Part shown: in pieces, positions 1 to 11,100 of the stretch
Numbering within the stretch: position 1 is the first letter of the stretch
Layout: every line of letters begins with the position of its first letter
Source: Salminus brasiliensis
Taxonomy: Eukaryota > Chordata > Actinopteri > Characiformes > Bryconidae
Length of the DNA: 64,000 nucleotides
Direction of reading: 5' to 3'
Assembly (NCBI RefSeq): GCF_030463535.1
Contig: NC_132892.1
Location: 33,870,109-33,934,108, forward strand
The notes under the pieces: model-generated
The model's input: the letters and a program-made list of their open reading frames with translations, nothing else
Told to the model about the DNA's origin: nothing
Database searches by the model: none
Made by a program: the position numbers and the translations under genes

Positions 1-1778
1 TTATCTGCACCTGCGGCCTGCTTCAACCCATATTACAACTTGTCTATTCAGCAACTAAATGAGTTCTTTGATGAGTGAGTTGAAAGTGTGAATTGCTTTT
101 GTACTGCACTGGCTGGACGAAACCCAGGCAACCTTATCCGGCCTAGATACAATCTATCTCTCCTCTGTCTGCACATATTCTTCCCCAGTCCTGCAGAATC
201 ATTGACTCTGCTACCAGAGTAGAAGATGAACTCAGTAGCTGCTTCATCGATTTGTAATTAGGAAATTGCAGTCATTTAACAGTTGAGGTCTGAAAGGCCA
301 AGGAAACCTACAGGAAGATTGGTCATACTCTGGAGGGGTGGTGTACTGTTCTACTGTCTCCTGCACCAGTGTGACCTTAATGAAAGAGTCATCAGAAGAC
401 AATCTTCACTGCATCCTCCAAAGTTCAGTTTAGGGGTGCCAAACTTAACTGAAAGGGCCATATTAACCCCTTAACACAGTAAGGCTTGTATTGCTCAGTA
501 ACTACAGGGACTTCTGTCCCAGTACAAACTGTCTGGGCTTTCCTTTGGTAATAGAATAGTTTGTAATAACACTTTCAGCCCAGCAGCAAACCATTTTAAG
601 GGGGTAATCTCAGCAAAGCTGTGCACCATAGAACATGTATGTTTTTATTTAATTTGTAAAAAAAAAAAAAACAGATCATGAAATATTACATTAATACTTT
701 ACATAATAAACATAATTCAAATATGTATTTATATCATAAAAGGCGCAATTAGCAACACACATCTGTTGAACCTATTTAAAGGTCCTCAGGTTGAAGGTAT
801 TTTAAACATACCTATTTGATTGAACTAGACACCTGGTGTCTTGTTCTGCCTGCTGCTCCTGCTGCATGTTCATTATTCTTGGGATAACTTTTGAGCTGCT
901 GAGATCCTCAGGATGGAATGAAGGTAGCACGTATCGGAGGGGGCATGTGCTAATCCACCTTCACAAGTATGCTAATCCACCTTCACAAGATTCAAATGGG
1001 AGGGGACTATGAATGGTTTGGGTAATTGGTCAGTCCGGGATAAAGTCAGATAACATTTATAGAAGAGAAAATAATATTGCAGGCCACATTTGGGTGGTAG
1101 AAGAAAAAATGCGTTCAATTAATAGCCAGCAAAACTCTAAAGATGAACAGAAAATGAACTACCTCAAGCTTTTATTTCAAGGTTTTGCCATGGCCATCAA
1201 CATCATCAAAAAACTAAACCTTTCCCTTGTCCCAACACAACTAACCCAACTAATCAACTAACAGCCGCTCAGTGAGTTAAAGAGGCTGTGTCTAAGCAGG
1301 GTGTAGTCAGGACTTGGGATATGAACAACTGACCTAGGAAGCTCCTGTTGCTGTCAACCCACAGGGGATCCAGCAGGGTGAGCTTTCTCGGTGTCTCATT
1401 TTTTTTCAACCTAAATGACCATTACTGGTCACTTTTGATTAACCTGAATTATTTACCATGTTTCTCTTTCAGCATTACTCACTGTTTTTATGTTACTATC
1501 ATGACTAGCTAGGATTGCATAGGCATTGCTTTACCACCTCTTTCTTCAGGAACAAATAACCCAGTGCCCCCTTCCACCCTTAGTTGGCATCTATGAACCC
1601 ATTCATCTGAAAATCTGATATTATGTTTAAGTGTTACAGTTTTGAACAGTGTCATTTCATACCTTTGCATCAACGCTTGCAACTGAGAAGGGCTGAAGGA
1701 GGCTGATGCAATAGGAAGAGACCTTTAAAAAAACTGCTATATACAAGTGTTGTGAATCATGCTAGAGACGAAGTGATT
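1..1778. other. Gene-poor flank, no gene recognised
   Basis: I see no convincing gene in this stretch. The open frames at 283-474 and 1013-1261 are short, show no domain and have no matching splice structure. The left end could hold the 3' untranslated part of a gene lying outside the window, but nothing proves it. Confidence 0.4.
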
Positions 1779-1796
1779 GGGGGGGGGGGGGGGGGG
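1779..1796. repeat. Poly-G run (18 G)
   Basis: An uninterrupted run of 18 G lies about 60 bases upstream of the TATA box of the CD300-like gene. A second run of about 12 G is at 2871-2882 inside intron 1 of that gene. Such runs can form G-quadruplexes and are often miscalled in assemblies. Confidence 0.85.
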
Positions 1797-1812
1797 ATTG
1801 AAAGGAAAGGCA

Positions 1813-1863
1813 AGAGGAAGTAGGTAGTGCTGTCACTTAGCATCTGCTAGAGAGCAATATAAA
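1813..1863 (+). promoter_or_regulatory. Core promoter of the two-Ig receptor: PU.1/ETS-like site and TATA box
   Basis: A TATAAA box lies at 1858-1863, 78 bases before the start codon at 1941. At 1813-1822 the sequence AGAGGAAGTA matches the purine-rich core bound by PU.1/ETS factors, which drive many myeloid receptor genes. The spacing suggests transcription starting near 1888-1893. The motif match is seen directly; factor binding is inference. Confidence 0.5.
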
Positions 1864-1940
1864 GAGAATTGGCTATGGTACGAGTCTGAACCAAATCATC
1901 AGCGACTCCAGAAAACACACTGGTTGGAATAGGTACAGCA

Positions 1941-4900
1941 ATGAAGATCCTCCTCATCTTCATCACCACACTATACCTGAGCTCAGGTCAGACTCTCCAG
2001 TGTTCTTGTTTACATTCTTAATCTATTTTCAAGTGTGTCTTATGGTTCTTTTAGTCCTTCTGACAGAACATTTATGTTTAGCTGTTTAACCCTTGTATAT
2101 AAATATGGTCCCACAGTCCGGTTCCTCTTATAACTACTCTCATAACTTACAGATTATCTCAAGAGTAGCTGTGGTATCATTCATAGTTAATCAGATCAGG
2201 GTTTTAGGATTGTTAACTGAATAACCAGGGATTATATGGTTTAAAAACACTATTTAAAATGGTATCACAAAGGAAACCATTGTGGCGTCTCTGAGATGCC
2301 ACATTAGAACCACATTTGGTTCTCTTTTGCAGTAGATTCTAACCCTGGTCCTGGAGGACACCCTTTCCTGTATATTTTTGCGCCTACCCTCTAGCTAATC
2401 AGATGATTAACAAGCCCTTCCTGAGTTGAAGTGAAGTGTTAAACACACTAAAATGTGCAGGACAGAAGGTCCTCCAGGACCAGCGTTGGGAACCACTGCA
2501 CTAGACACACTAAACAATAAAGGTGCTACAAAAGGTTCTTTGAGCAAGGCCATAGAAGAACCACTTTTGTTTGTGTAAAGAACTATTTTTGTAATAGAGA
2601 GAGTGACCATTAAATCGATAAACATCCTTTACATCAAGAGAAAGTTTTGGAGGGCCTTTTAAAGGTTTTTTAAAGGTTCACACTCACATATCTCTATGAC
2701 AAACATGGTTCTTTATGTAACCAAAAGTGGTTCTTCTATGGCATCACCCAAAAAGACATTTTTAGCACCTTCAAGAGTGTAGAGCCATGTTTGAAAAGAG
2801 ACATTTTAAGGGCTTAAAGAATCTACTTCCAAGACCATTATGTGGATGTACCATTAAATGTATTTTATTTGGGGGGGGGGGGACAAAATGGGTTCTTCTA
2901 TGTCACATTCGCACAGAGCACTATTTCTATGATGCCCATGTTTTAGATCACATGACTAAAGGAGGAACTTCTTTTGAACTCTGCAGATCAAATGGACTGT
3001 GCTGAAGTGACTGGCTACAAAGGAGGAAGTGCCCTCTTCAACTGTAGATATGATTACCTGAAATACAAGAATCACACAAAGTACTTCTGCAAGCTAGAAA
3101 ATAAAAGATGCACCGCCAAGATTCTTTCAAACACCACAGCAGATCCTGATGGAAAAATCTTCTTTATGAATGTAACTCCTGATATGCCTGGAATGTACAG
3201 TGTGATGATTAAAAACATTAGTCAGCAGGATGGTGGGACCTACAGATGTGGAGTGGAAAAGCAAGGAGCCCAGTTTACCGATGTGACACTGACAGTGAAA
3301 GAAGGTGATAGACTAGTACAGTCTGCATTTGCAGTGATTCCCTGAGATTGATTTACCCCAAAGCTTCATGAAGCATCCAACAGTGTGAGATGGTGAAAGG
3401 CAGCAGCTTTTTAATGTCACTCTTTCTTTGTTTTTTTTTCTGGCAGATGCTTGTTGTGGAAAGTTACTTTCACAGACAGCTCATCTAGGAGACAATGTTA
3501 CCTTTACCTGCACATATCCAGAGGAGTATAAAAATTTCTTCAAGTATTTGTATAAAGTGACCGATCACAGCTTGTATGCTATTGTTTATACTCTTGGAGA
3601 ATCTGCACAGAACGGGAGGATTTCTCTTTTTGACCATCCACAAAAAAACCTCTTCAACGTGAACATCAGTGATTTGATGAAGGAGGATGGAGGACTTTAC
3701 ATGTGTGGATTTCAGGGAACAAAGGATCGAAGTACAAATCCTTATTTTTCCCTTGTCAATGAAATCCATCTGGAAGTTAGCCATAAGTTTCGTAAGTTAC
3801 CTGTACATTTCATGGAGGGTGGATGGAGGGTGAACTGTTGTCTGCATTCCCATGTGTTCAACATGAATTTGTCTCACCTGCCCCCAGCTTCTATAGCCAT
3901 CATCGTCGCTGTGATTGTCTGTGTGGTTCTGCTGTTGATTGGAGGACTTATGCTGATCTTCTACAAACTCAGACACAGGAAGACACAAGGTACTGTTTAT
4001 AAGCACGCATACGCTGTGTTGGCCTTCTAGAGGCCGGCGAGGGTTTGGTGTCAAATTGTGGTTCATTATAGAGTAATTGAATCATACTTCTTTACAGTGG
4101 TGATGAATTAAACCAGACTTCTCCATGGCAACACTTTTTTCCTATGTCTACAGTAATTTTATTAACTATCCAAACCTACCAGTAAACCCACATGTGTCTA
4201 CTGGGACTATTATATGTATCCTTCCACCATGAGTGAATTTTAAAAACAGGTTTTTAGACCTGAAATCTTTGGTTAAACAGAGATGCAGTGTAAAAATTCA
4301 AAGTGGGAGCTTTTAGGGGTAATCAACTTCTCAGTCTGGTTTTATTCACCTCCACTGACCTGGTTCACATTTCTCTTGAATAGACAATTTCAACCTAAAT
4401 GATTCTCATCTTAATTATTTAATTCTTGAGGAAAATATATATAAAAATGGTCACATGATCATATGTGTTCTATAGATTCTACTTCCTCTTCAACAAACAG
4501 AAGAAACTCAGCAAATGATGATGAGGTTAGTGAATGAATGTGTTATGTGGGTAATGTATTTCTAAATGGGTTGACCAAATAATCAAATAACTTTTCTACT
4601 TAGACTTGTACCCTAAAGACTAGACACTGGGACTCTGGGACAATATTTTACTTAGATGTGCCCCCCCGCCCCACCCCCAATACTGGAGCTTGTACATATA
4701 CTCACTCCTCCAAACCTCAAGACTTGGACTCAAATCTAAGATTTGCACCCCATAAATTTTACATTCTGCTTAGACTTACACCCCAGACATTAATAACGCG
4801 AAATCAAATCCTAGAGACTCAAGGCTGATCTTGGACTCACACCCTAAAGAACTGAAATTCTACTCGCATCCCAGAGACTTAAGACTCAACTTAGATTGAC

Positions 4901-5496
4901 ACTTGAGAAATTCCAGACTCAGACCCAGGCCACAGAGACTCAAGATTCCACTCAGACTCTCACTTAAGAAACTTGAGACTTGGACTTGAACCCCAGAGAT
5001 TTGAGATTCTACTTATATTCTCATCTCAGAAACTTGAGACCCGACTTGGACACATGACCAAGACCCAGACTCAAGATTTGACTCACTTGCATTCAAGAAA
5101 CTGTACTTTGGACCTAAACTACAGGGACTTAAGTCAGTCGTGTAGAAAGGCAAGACTTTGCTTCAAAGCCTTGAGACTCGAGACTCAACTTAAAGTACCG
5201 ACTTATCGGTAGCACAGTTGAATTTAAAAGAATAACCAAAACAATCTTTCTCTCAACCCCCTCCTCCTCCCCAGGATCATCATGGACTCTATTATGAGGA
5301 GATTCAGGACACACAGCCGTCTAGTACTACAGTTTATGCCACCACCCAGAATCCAATGTTTCCATCCACCACTCAAACAGCTGCTGTCAGAACTACAGAG
5401 CCACCCACAGATGGAGATTTCTACTCCATGGCACAGCTTTCCAACCCAGAGACAGAGTCGTCTGCAGAATATGCCAGTGTGGACCACCATACATAA
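1941..5496 (+). CDS. CD300/CMRF35-like (pIgR-like) receptor, two Ig domains, ITIM-like tail
   Basis: This is a leukocyte surface receptor of the fish CD300/CMRF35/pIgR-like family, predicted type I membrane protein of 360 residues. Exons are 1941-1986 (signal peptide, begins MKILLIF), 2987-3304 (Ig V 1), 3447-3791 (Ig V 2), 3888-3989 (transmembrane), 4476-4525 and 5275-5496 (tail). Phase is 1 at every junction up to the tail, then 0. Ig 1 keeps the canonical pair (FNC and YRCGV) plus the extra CD300-type pair (YFCK, KRC). Ig 2 keeps the canonical pair (FTC, YMCG) but has Tyr where the extra cysteines usually sit. The membrane segment has no charged residue, so no adaptor pairing is predicted. 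The tail has LYYEEI, which fits the ITIM pattern, and weaker tyrosine sites (FYSMAQL, AEYASV), so inhibitory signalling through SH2 phosphatases is inferred. Ligand unknown. Confidence 0.85.
2338..2775. mobile_element. Two short MITE-like elements in intron 1 of the two-Ig receptor
   Basis: At about 2338-2497 the ends are inverted copies of each other (CCTGGTCCTGGAGGAC against GTCCTCCAGGACCAG), giving a small palindromic element. At about 2515-2775 a second one is bounded by AAAGGTGCT and AGCACCTT, with GGTTCTTT/AAGAACC-type inner inverted repeats. A relative of the second is at 7155-7350. They have no coding capacity. Their class was not determined. Confidence 0.6.
4605..5190. repeat. Degenerate intronic minisatellite
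   Basis: The last intron of the two-Ig receptor carries many diverged copies of a purine-rich phrase resembling AGACTTGGACTCAAACCCCAGAG, with periods of roughly 20-45 bases. The open frames here are by-products of the repeat. Confidence 0.6.
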
Positions 5497-5604
5497 TGGT
5501 CCATATAATATGTATGATGGCATCCAGCCCTTGGCCGGGGTCATGAGCAATCAGTGTCTGTCCATGATGGAGAGAAATGTAAGATATGCATACCTGTAAA
5601 CCTT

Positions 5605-5610
5605 AATAAA
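5605..5610 (+). terminator. Polyadenylation signal of the two-Ig receptor
   Basis: AATAAA lies 109 bases after the stop codon, a usual distance for a short 3' untranslated region. A second AATAAA-like site (TTCAATAAAATG) is near 5795. Confidence 0.55.
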
Positions 5611-5892
5611 CATTTGATTACCAACAAAGGACCTGCTGCTAAGGTCTGCAGAGGTCTTGTGGAGTCCATGCCTCGACTGGTCACAGCTGTTTTGGCAGCA
5701 TGATGGAGTGGTTTTAATGTTATGGCTGATTACATATTGGTAAAGAAATGATTATTAAGGTGTGTGGGTTATTCGAACTAATTATTAATAATGTTCAATA
5801 AAATGTTGATAACACTGGTGTATGGTGAATTACATGCAGGTTCTCTATTATAGCTTATGATGCAACATTTGCACTAGCTTTGTACTGGTTAT

Positions 5893-5893
5893 T

Positions 5894-5926
<33 letters not shown>

Positions 5927-5929
5927 ATG

Positions 5930-5967
<38 letters not shown>

Positions 5968-6115
5968 ATTTATATTATTATTTTCACACAAAAAGTCTCA
6001 GATAATTGCCAGCAAGCTTGAGTATAATGAAAATAATAAAATAATGTTCAATACTATTAAATATAATAATAATATAATAATAAAAAAATATAAATTAAAA
6101 TATAATAAAACTATA
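5893..6115. repeat. Compound microsatellite (ATG)n-(ATT)n with an AT-rich tail
   Basis: About 10 ATG triplets run directly into about 14 ATT triplets (5893-5965). AT-rich TAATAA-type sequence follows to about 6115. The spacer between the first receptor gene and NLR A otherwise shows no gene. Confidence 0.85.
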
Positions 6116-6149
6116 GTTATAAGTAAATGAGACCTGAATTCTGTGTATG

Positions 6150-6610
6150 CATATTTTTGCTATAGGCCGTGTTGTGTAAGAATTGGTTTGTCTTGCTCCT
6201 GGGCTCCCCCTACAGGTGTGGAGTGTAATTCACTTTTACTCCACTGTCGCAAATTCAAATCTCACATTAAGCGCCCCCTCATGCACAGCTATGCACATGC
6301 CTTTCTGGGCAAGCAAAGAGCTCCAGAAACAGCAACTGTAGGTGAAGTGGACTGAGGCGGTAGAGTAATACTACAGGATTTTACACTAATATGACTCTAT
6401 GGGTTCTGCAGCATTACACAGCAGTCCTGGAGAGAGGTTCTCCTCCTGCAGCTCCACCACCAAAGCTCCATTGTGCAGTAGCAGCAGTGCTCCGGCCCGG
6501 AGTGGGAATGACAGAGACGCCGTTCTCCCCCTGTTCCAGTCTGTGGAGCATCAGCATGATCCTGAAGCTGCTGGTTTAAGGTAGAACACTACATAACATT
6601 GCTTTAAAGA
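6150..6610. repeat. Probable interspersed repeat upstream of NLR A
   Basis: This block is more GC-rich than its surroundings and holds two overlapping short open frames (6391-6579 and 6399-6584) without domain signal or supporting splice sites. Its phrases look to me like a dispersed fish repeat, but this is recognition without a database check. It might also contain an untranslated first exon of NLR A. Confidence 0.35.
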
Positions 6611-7063
6611 CTTGATGAGCTCACAAGTTTCTGTTCTGCAATTGGGTTCCTGATCATATCATATAGCTGGAGCATATTTACAGATGCATTACGAGACTCT
6701 CTGAGGGCTCTGTGTGTTACGACACAGCATGTTACTCAACTGCTCCTTTTTTATATAGCTGCTTTTCTAGAATTTCACAATATCCCCTCCCCAACGCCTG
6801 ACTCCTCCTTGCAGGACTAAGTACAAGGAGTTAAAACACACACACACACCCCATTTGTAAACTTTGTACTTTATGACTGAAATGTGAGCTTTCGCCTCAT
6901 AGGAGTTTCAGGCAGAAATCTAGAGTGTTTGGTAAGACAATGGTGCCTCAGAAAGGCAAATCTGTCTCACTCTTGTTATGGATATTGGTATGATATTAGA
7001 AGATGAATTTACTTAAAGAGAGAATATGGAAATATAAGTGTCTCTTTAGAAATCTGCCATAGA

Positions 7064-8094
7064 ATGGAAAAGGAGATCCTCGAGGAAACTGAGCATGACC
7101 CCAGTACAGGTAGGCTGAGAGCAGATCTTGTGTAGAACATGTTAATTATGCTTCTCTATACTTTTAAACAGTGAAGGTGCTTTGAATGGTTCCTAATGCA
7201 ATGCTATTGAAGAACAATTTTGGTTCCATAAAGATCTTTCCATAAAGATCTTTTAGAAAATTAGTTTATAAAGAATCCAGAAGTGGTTGTTATATGGCAT
7301 TGTTCAAAGAACCCTTTGTAGCACCTTTGTTTTTTTATAAGATTGAGGGTTAAAACATACTTTTACAATATTTCTAAATCAACATTTGAGGTTTTATGAG
7401 CATGTCGTATCTGAGAACCATGCTTCATACCTGTGTTACAAATTGAACACATTCAGTTCTCTTGGGTTTTAAAGCCTCCTATATCAATACAACCATGTTT
7501 TATTTAATTCCCAAAACATCATATGTCACATTGTTACTATGGTTACTGCTCTTCATAAATATTCACATATTGCTATTCAGATACTATATGTTATTCAATG
7601 CTAAGACGTGTCTTTTGATGTCTCGATCTACAATTGCATGCAGAACCTGATCAAAATGTCTCTTACATTATAAGCAAGATAAGTTTATTTGTATTTTTTG
7701 TACAATTTTAACCCCTTAAAAGCATTTCCTGCCAAAAGGATAACAGTGTTATTACAAACTTCGATTACCAATAAGAATAGCTTCAATAAGAATAGCCCCA
7801 CCAGTATATATATATTTTTAGAAAAAAAAAATGAGCTCAGATGGATTTGCCTAATTAAAAGGTGATGCAAATTTTAAAAATTTATAACAACTCCTATTTG
7901 AAATCAGGTTCCACAGCTGTTCAGCCTGGCTGTGTGCAGAGCTCGATCTGGGCGAAGTCAGGGGGAACTGTGAATGCTCCATCACTGATCAGCAGTCATT
8001 TCTCAGCCCCAGTCATCTTTAACTTCAACACCAGTGCTGAAGACTTAGGTACGATACCTCTAACTATACTTGCACTAATGTAAGAGTATGATGA

Positions 8095-8134
<40 letters not shown>

Positions 8135-11100
8135 AGTGATGTAAAGTTGCTAATGACAGTATAATATGTGTTTAAGTCTTCTTTTTTTATTTTAGAAAAA
8201 CAGCCTTCAGTGGTATGCGATGGTAAGTGGTCTTAATCCTGGTTTCTTTCTGTAAAACTCTTCATATGCCTCACCATCACTAAAATAAAAATAAAAAGTG
8301 TCTTTAATGAGAATATGAATATGTAAGACAGAATGTATTTTTCTTGTGAAGCTAATCACCATATAATACATGTTAAAAGCTTTGATGACATATATTTTAT
8401 TTCAAGGAATTATTTTAAATAGAGGATTACTGCATATTACAGTTATGTTACATTATGTTACATTATATTATATATCAAATTCAAATGATATAGGTATTAA
8501 TAATGAAATATTACATACACATTTATAAAATGTGTTATTACTAAAAATATTAACAGCAATATTTAATTAAATATGACCACAATATGATGTGATGCCCAGC
8601 TGTATTATTTTACACCATTTATGGCTTTTGCAACACAATGTTTTCTGTGTTAACTAAAATGCTTTGTTCTATTAAGAAAACAAAACAAGGTCGAGAACAT
8701 GGGGTCAGCTACATGACTGGGTCTGGGACCAGTGAATTATGAGTATGGGCTTTGTGGATAAGCAACTCACTACACAAGACTATGGATTTTTATCTCAGGG
8801 GTTTTATGTCAGGACTGTCAAATTTCAGCCTAAATTCTGATAAGGGTTCATTTCAAGACCAGATAAGGGCACCATGCTACAACAGTCCTTGAGCAAGACT
8901 CTATATTCTCCTTCTTGTGAAACATGATTCACATATAAGTCGCTCTGGATAAGAGCATCAGATAACTGCTGTAAATGTCCCTGACAGTAATGTCCTGTGC
9001 TGTTTTTTCAGAGTCAAGAAAGCAAGTGCTTCGTGAAAAACTGATGTTGTGCACAAGACAGCTCTGCACCACGGTCTATGAAGGGACATCTGATGGAGGG
9101 AGCAGCATAGCCTTGGCTGACATCTACACAGAGCTCTATATTGTGGAAGGTCATACTGGGGGAGTCAGCAATCAGCATGAAGTATGGCAGATTGAAGCGT
9201 TGTCAAGGGCCATTGCTGCAGACACTCCAGTTGAGTTCAGCGACATTTTCAAAGAGTGTTCAGACTCACTGAAACAGAGAACGGTGCTGACCCTGGGGAT
9301 CGCAGGGGTAGGAAAGACAGTGTCCATTCAGAAGTTCGCCCTGGAATGGGCGGAAGGAAAAACCAATGAGGACATAGACTTTGTGTTCCTGATGTCATTC
9401 AGAGATTTGAATCCCATTATGGAGGAGCACTACAGCCTCTACACGTTACTGTGTTACTTTTACCACCAGCTAGATTTGAAGACAGAGGATGTAGAGGCCC
9501 TGGGTGGTCTTAACGTCTTGTTCGTTTTTGATGGTCTTGACGAAAGCCGCCTCGCTCTGAACTTTACAAGCAATAAAATGGTGTGTGATGTGACAGAGAT
9601 GTCATCTGTTGACCTTCTGATTGTCAATCTAATCATTGGAAACATGCTCCCATCTGCTCGCATTTGGATAACCTCACGGCCAGCTGCAGCCCATCAAGTA
9701 CCCAGTAAGCACATTGATCTCGTGACAGAGGTGCGAGGGTTCAATGATGACCAGAAGGAGGAGTACTTCAGGAAGAGGGTCAGCAATCAAGAACAAGCCA
9801 GCAAAATCATCTCCCACATTAAGAAGTCCAAGAGCCTTTACATCATGTGCCACATCCCTGTCTTCTGTTGGATATCTGCAACTGTGCTTCAGCTAATGTT
9901 AGATGATGAAAAATATGGAGAAGATGACCAACAACAAGAAGAAGTGCCCACAACTCTCACAGGGATGTACACAAACTTTATGCTCTACCAGATTGACCTG
10001 AAACTTCAAAAGTACCCTGGAAGGTATCAGAAAAAGTCGCAGGAATACGTCGATTATTCTGAGGAAATTCTGAGGCTAGCAGAGCTCGCATACAAGAACC
10101 TCCTGAGGGAAAAATTCATATTCTTTGAAAAAGATCTGCAAGAGTGTGGCATCAATGTTCAAGCTGCTTCAGTGTATTCTGGGATGTTCACTGAGATTTT
10201 CAGAAAGGAGAAAATGTTGTTCAAGTCCAAGGCTTATAGCTTTGTGCATTTGAGCATCCAGGAGTATCTTGCTGCCTTGTTTGTATATTACTTTTACAGT
10301 ACAGCGAGGACCAATCTTCTCCATGAAAACACAGCTGACAAACTGAAATGGAGAGTGAAAAACAACCTCTATGATCTTCACAAATCTGCCATCAACAAGA
10401 GTTTACAGAGTGAGTCCGGACACCTCGACCTCTTCCTCCGCTTCCTTCTTGGAATCTCAATGGAGTCCGGTCACACCCTTCTGGTAAACATCTTTCCACA
10501 GCTGAGCTTGACGGAAGGAGTCGAGAAAACAGTTAAGTTTATCAAGGACAAGATCAGAAAGAAGATCTCACCAGAGAGGAGCATCAACCTTCTCCACTGC
10601 CTGAATGAGATGAATGACACCTCTTTAGTGGAGGAGATTAGGAGCTACGTGAGATCGAGGTCAGATCATCAGCTCACCCCTCCAGAGTGCTCTGCTCTAG
10701 TTTACCTACTCTTGATGTCAACGGATGATCTTGATGAATTTGACTTGAGGAAATATCTGAAGTCAGATGAGGGTCTGCGGAGAACTATACCACTGGTAGT
10801 TGCCTCTAAAAGAGCTTTGTAAGTTTTGTACCTCATACTCTTTATGCTTTGGATCATGGATGAATTGATGAAATGCTTGTACCACATTTTTTGATTTTCC
10901 TTTGTGTCTTTCTAGGCTCAATGACTGTAATCTAACCAAGCAGAGCTGTGCAATTCTGGCCAGTGCCCTCAGCTCCAGAATGTCATGCTTAATTGAGCTA
11001 GACCTGAGTAACAATGATCTGCAAGATGCTGGAATATCATTGCTAGCTCAGGGGCTTAAGAGTCTGCACTGTAAGCTTCAGCAACTCAAGTAAGTACTGC

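Noticed and set aside
6940-6987. Possible membrane-segment first exon for NLR A (SVSLLLWIL)
   Set aside because: It would end in phase 0, which does not fit the phase-1 acceptor of the next exon, and the hydrophobic stretch is too short. The exon at 7064-7109 fits better.
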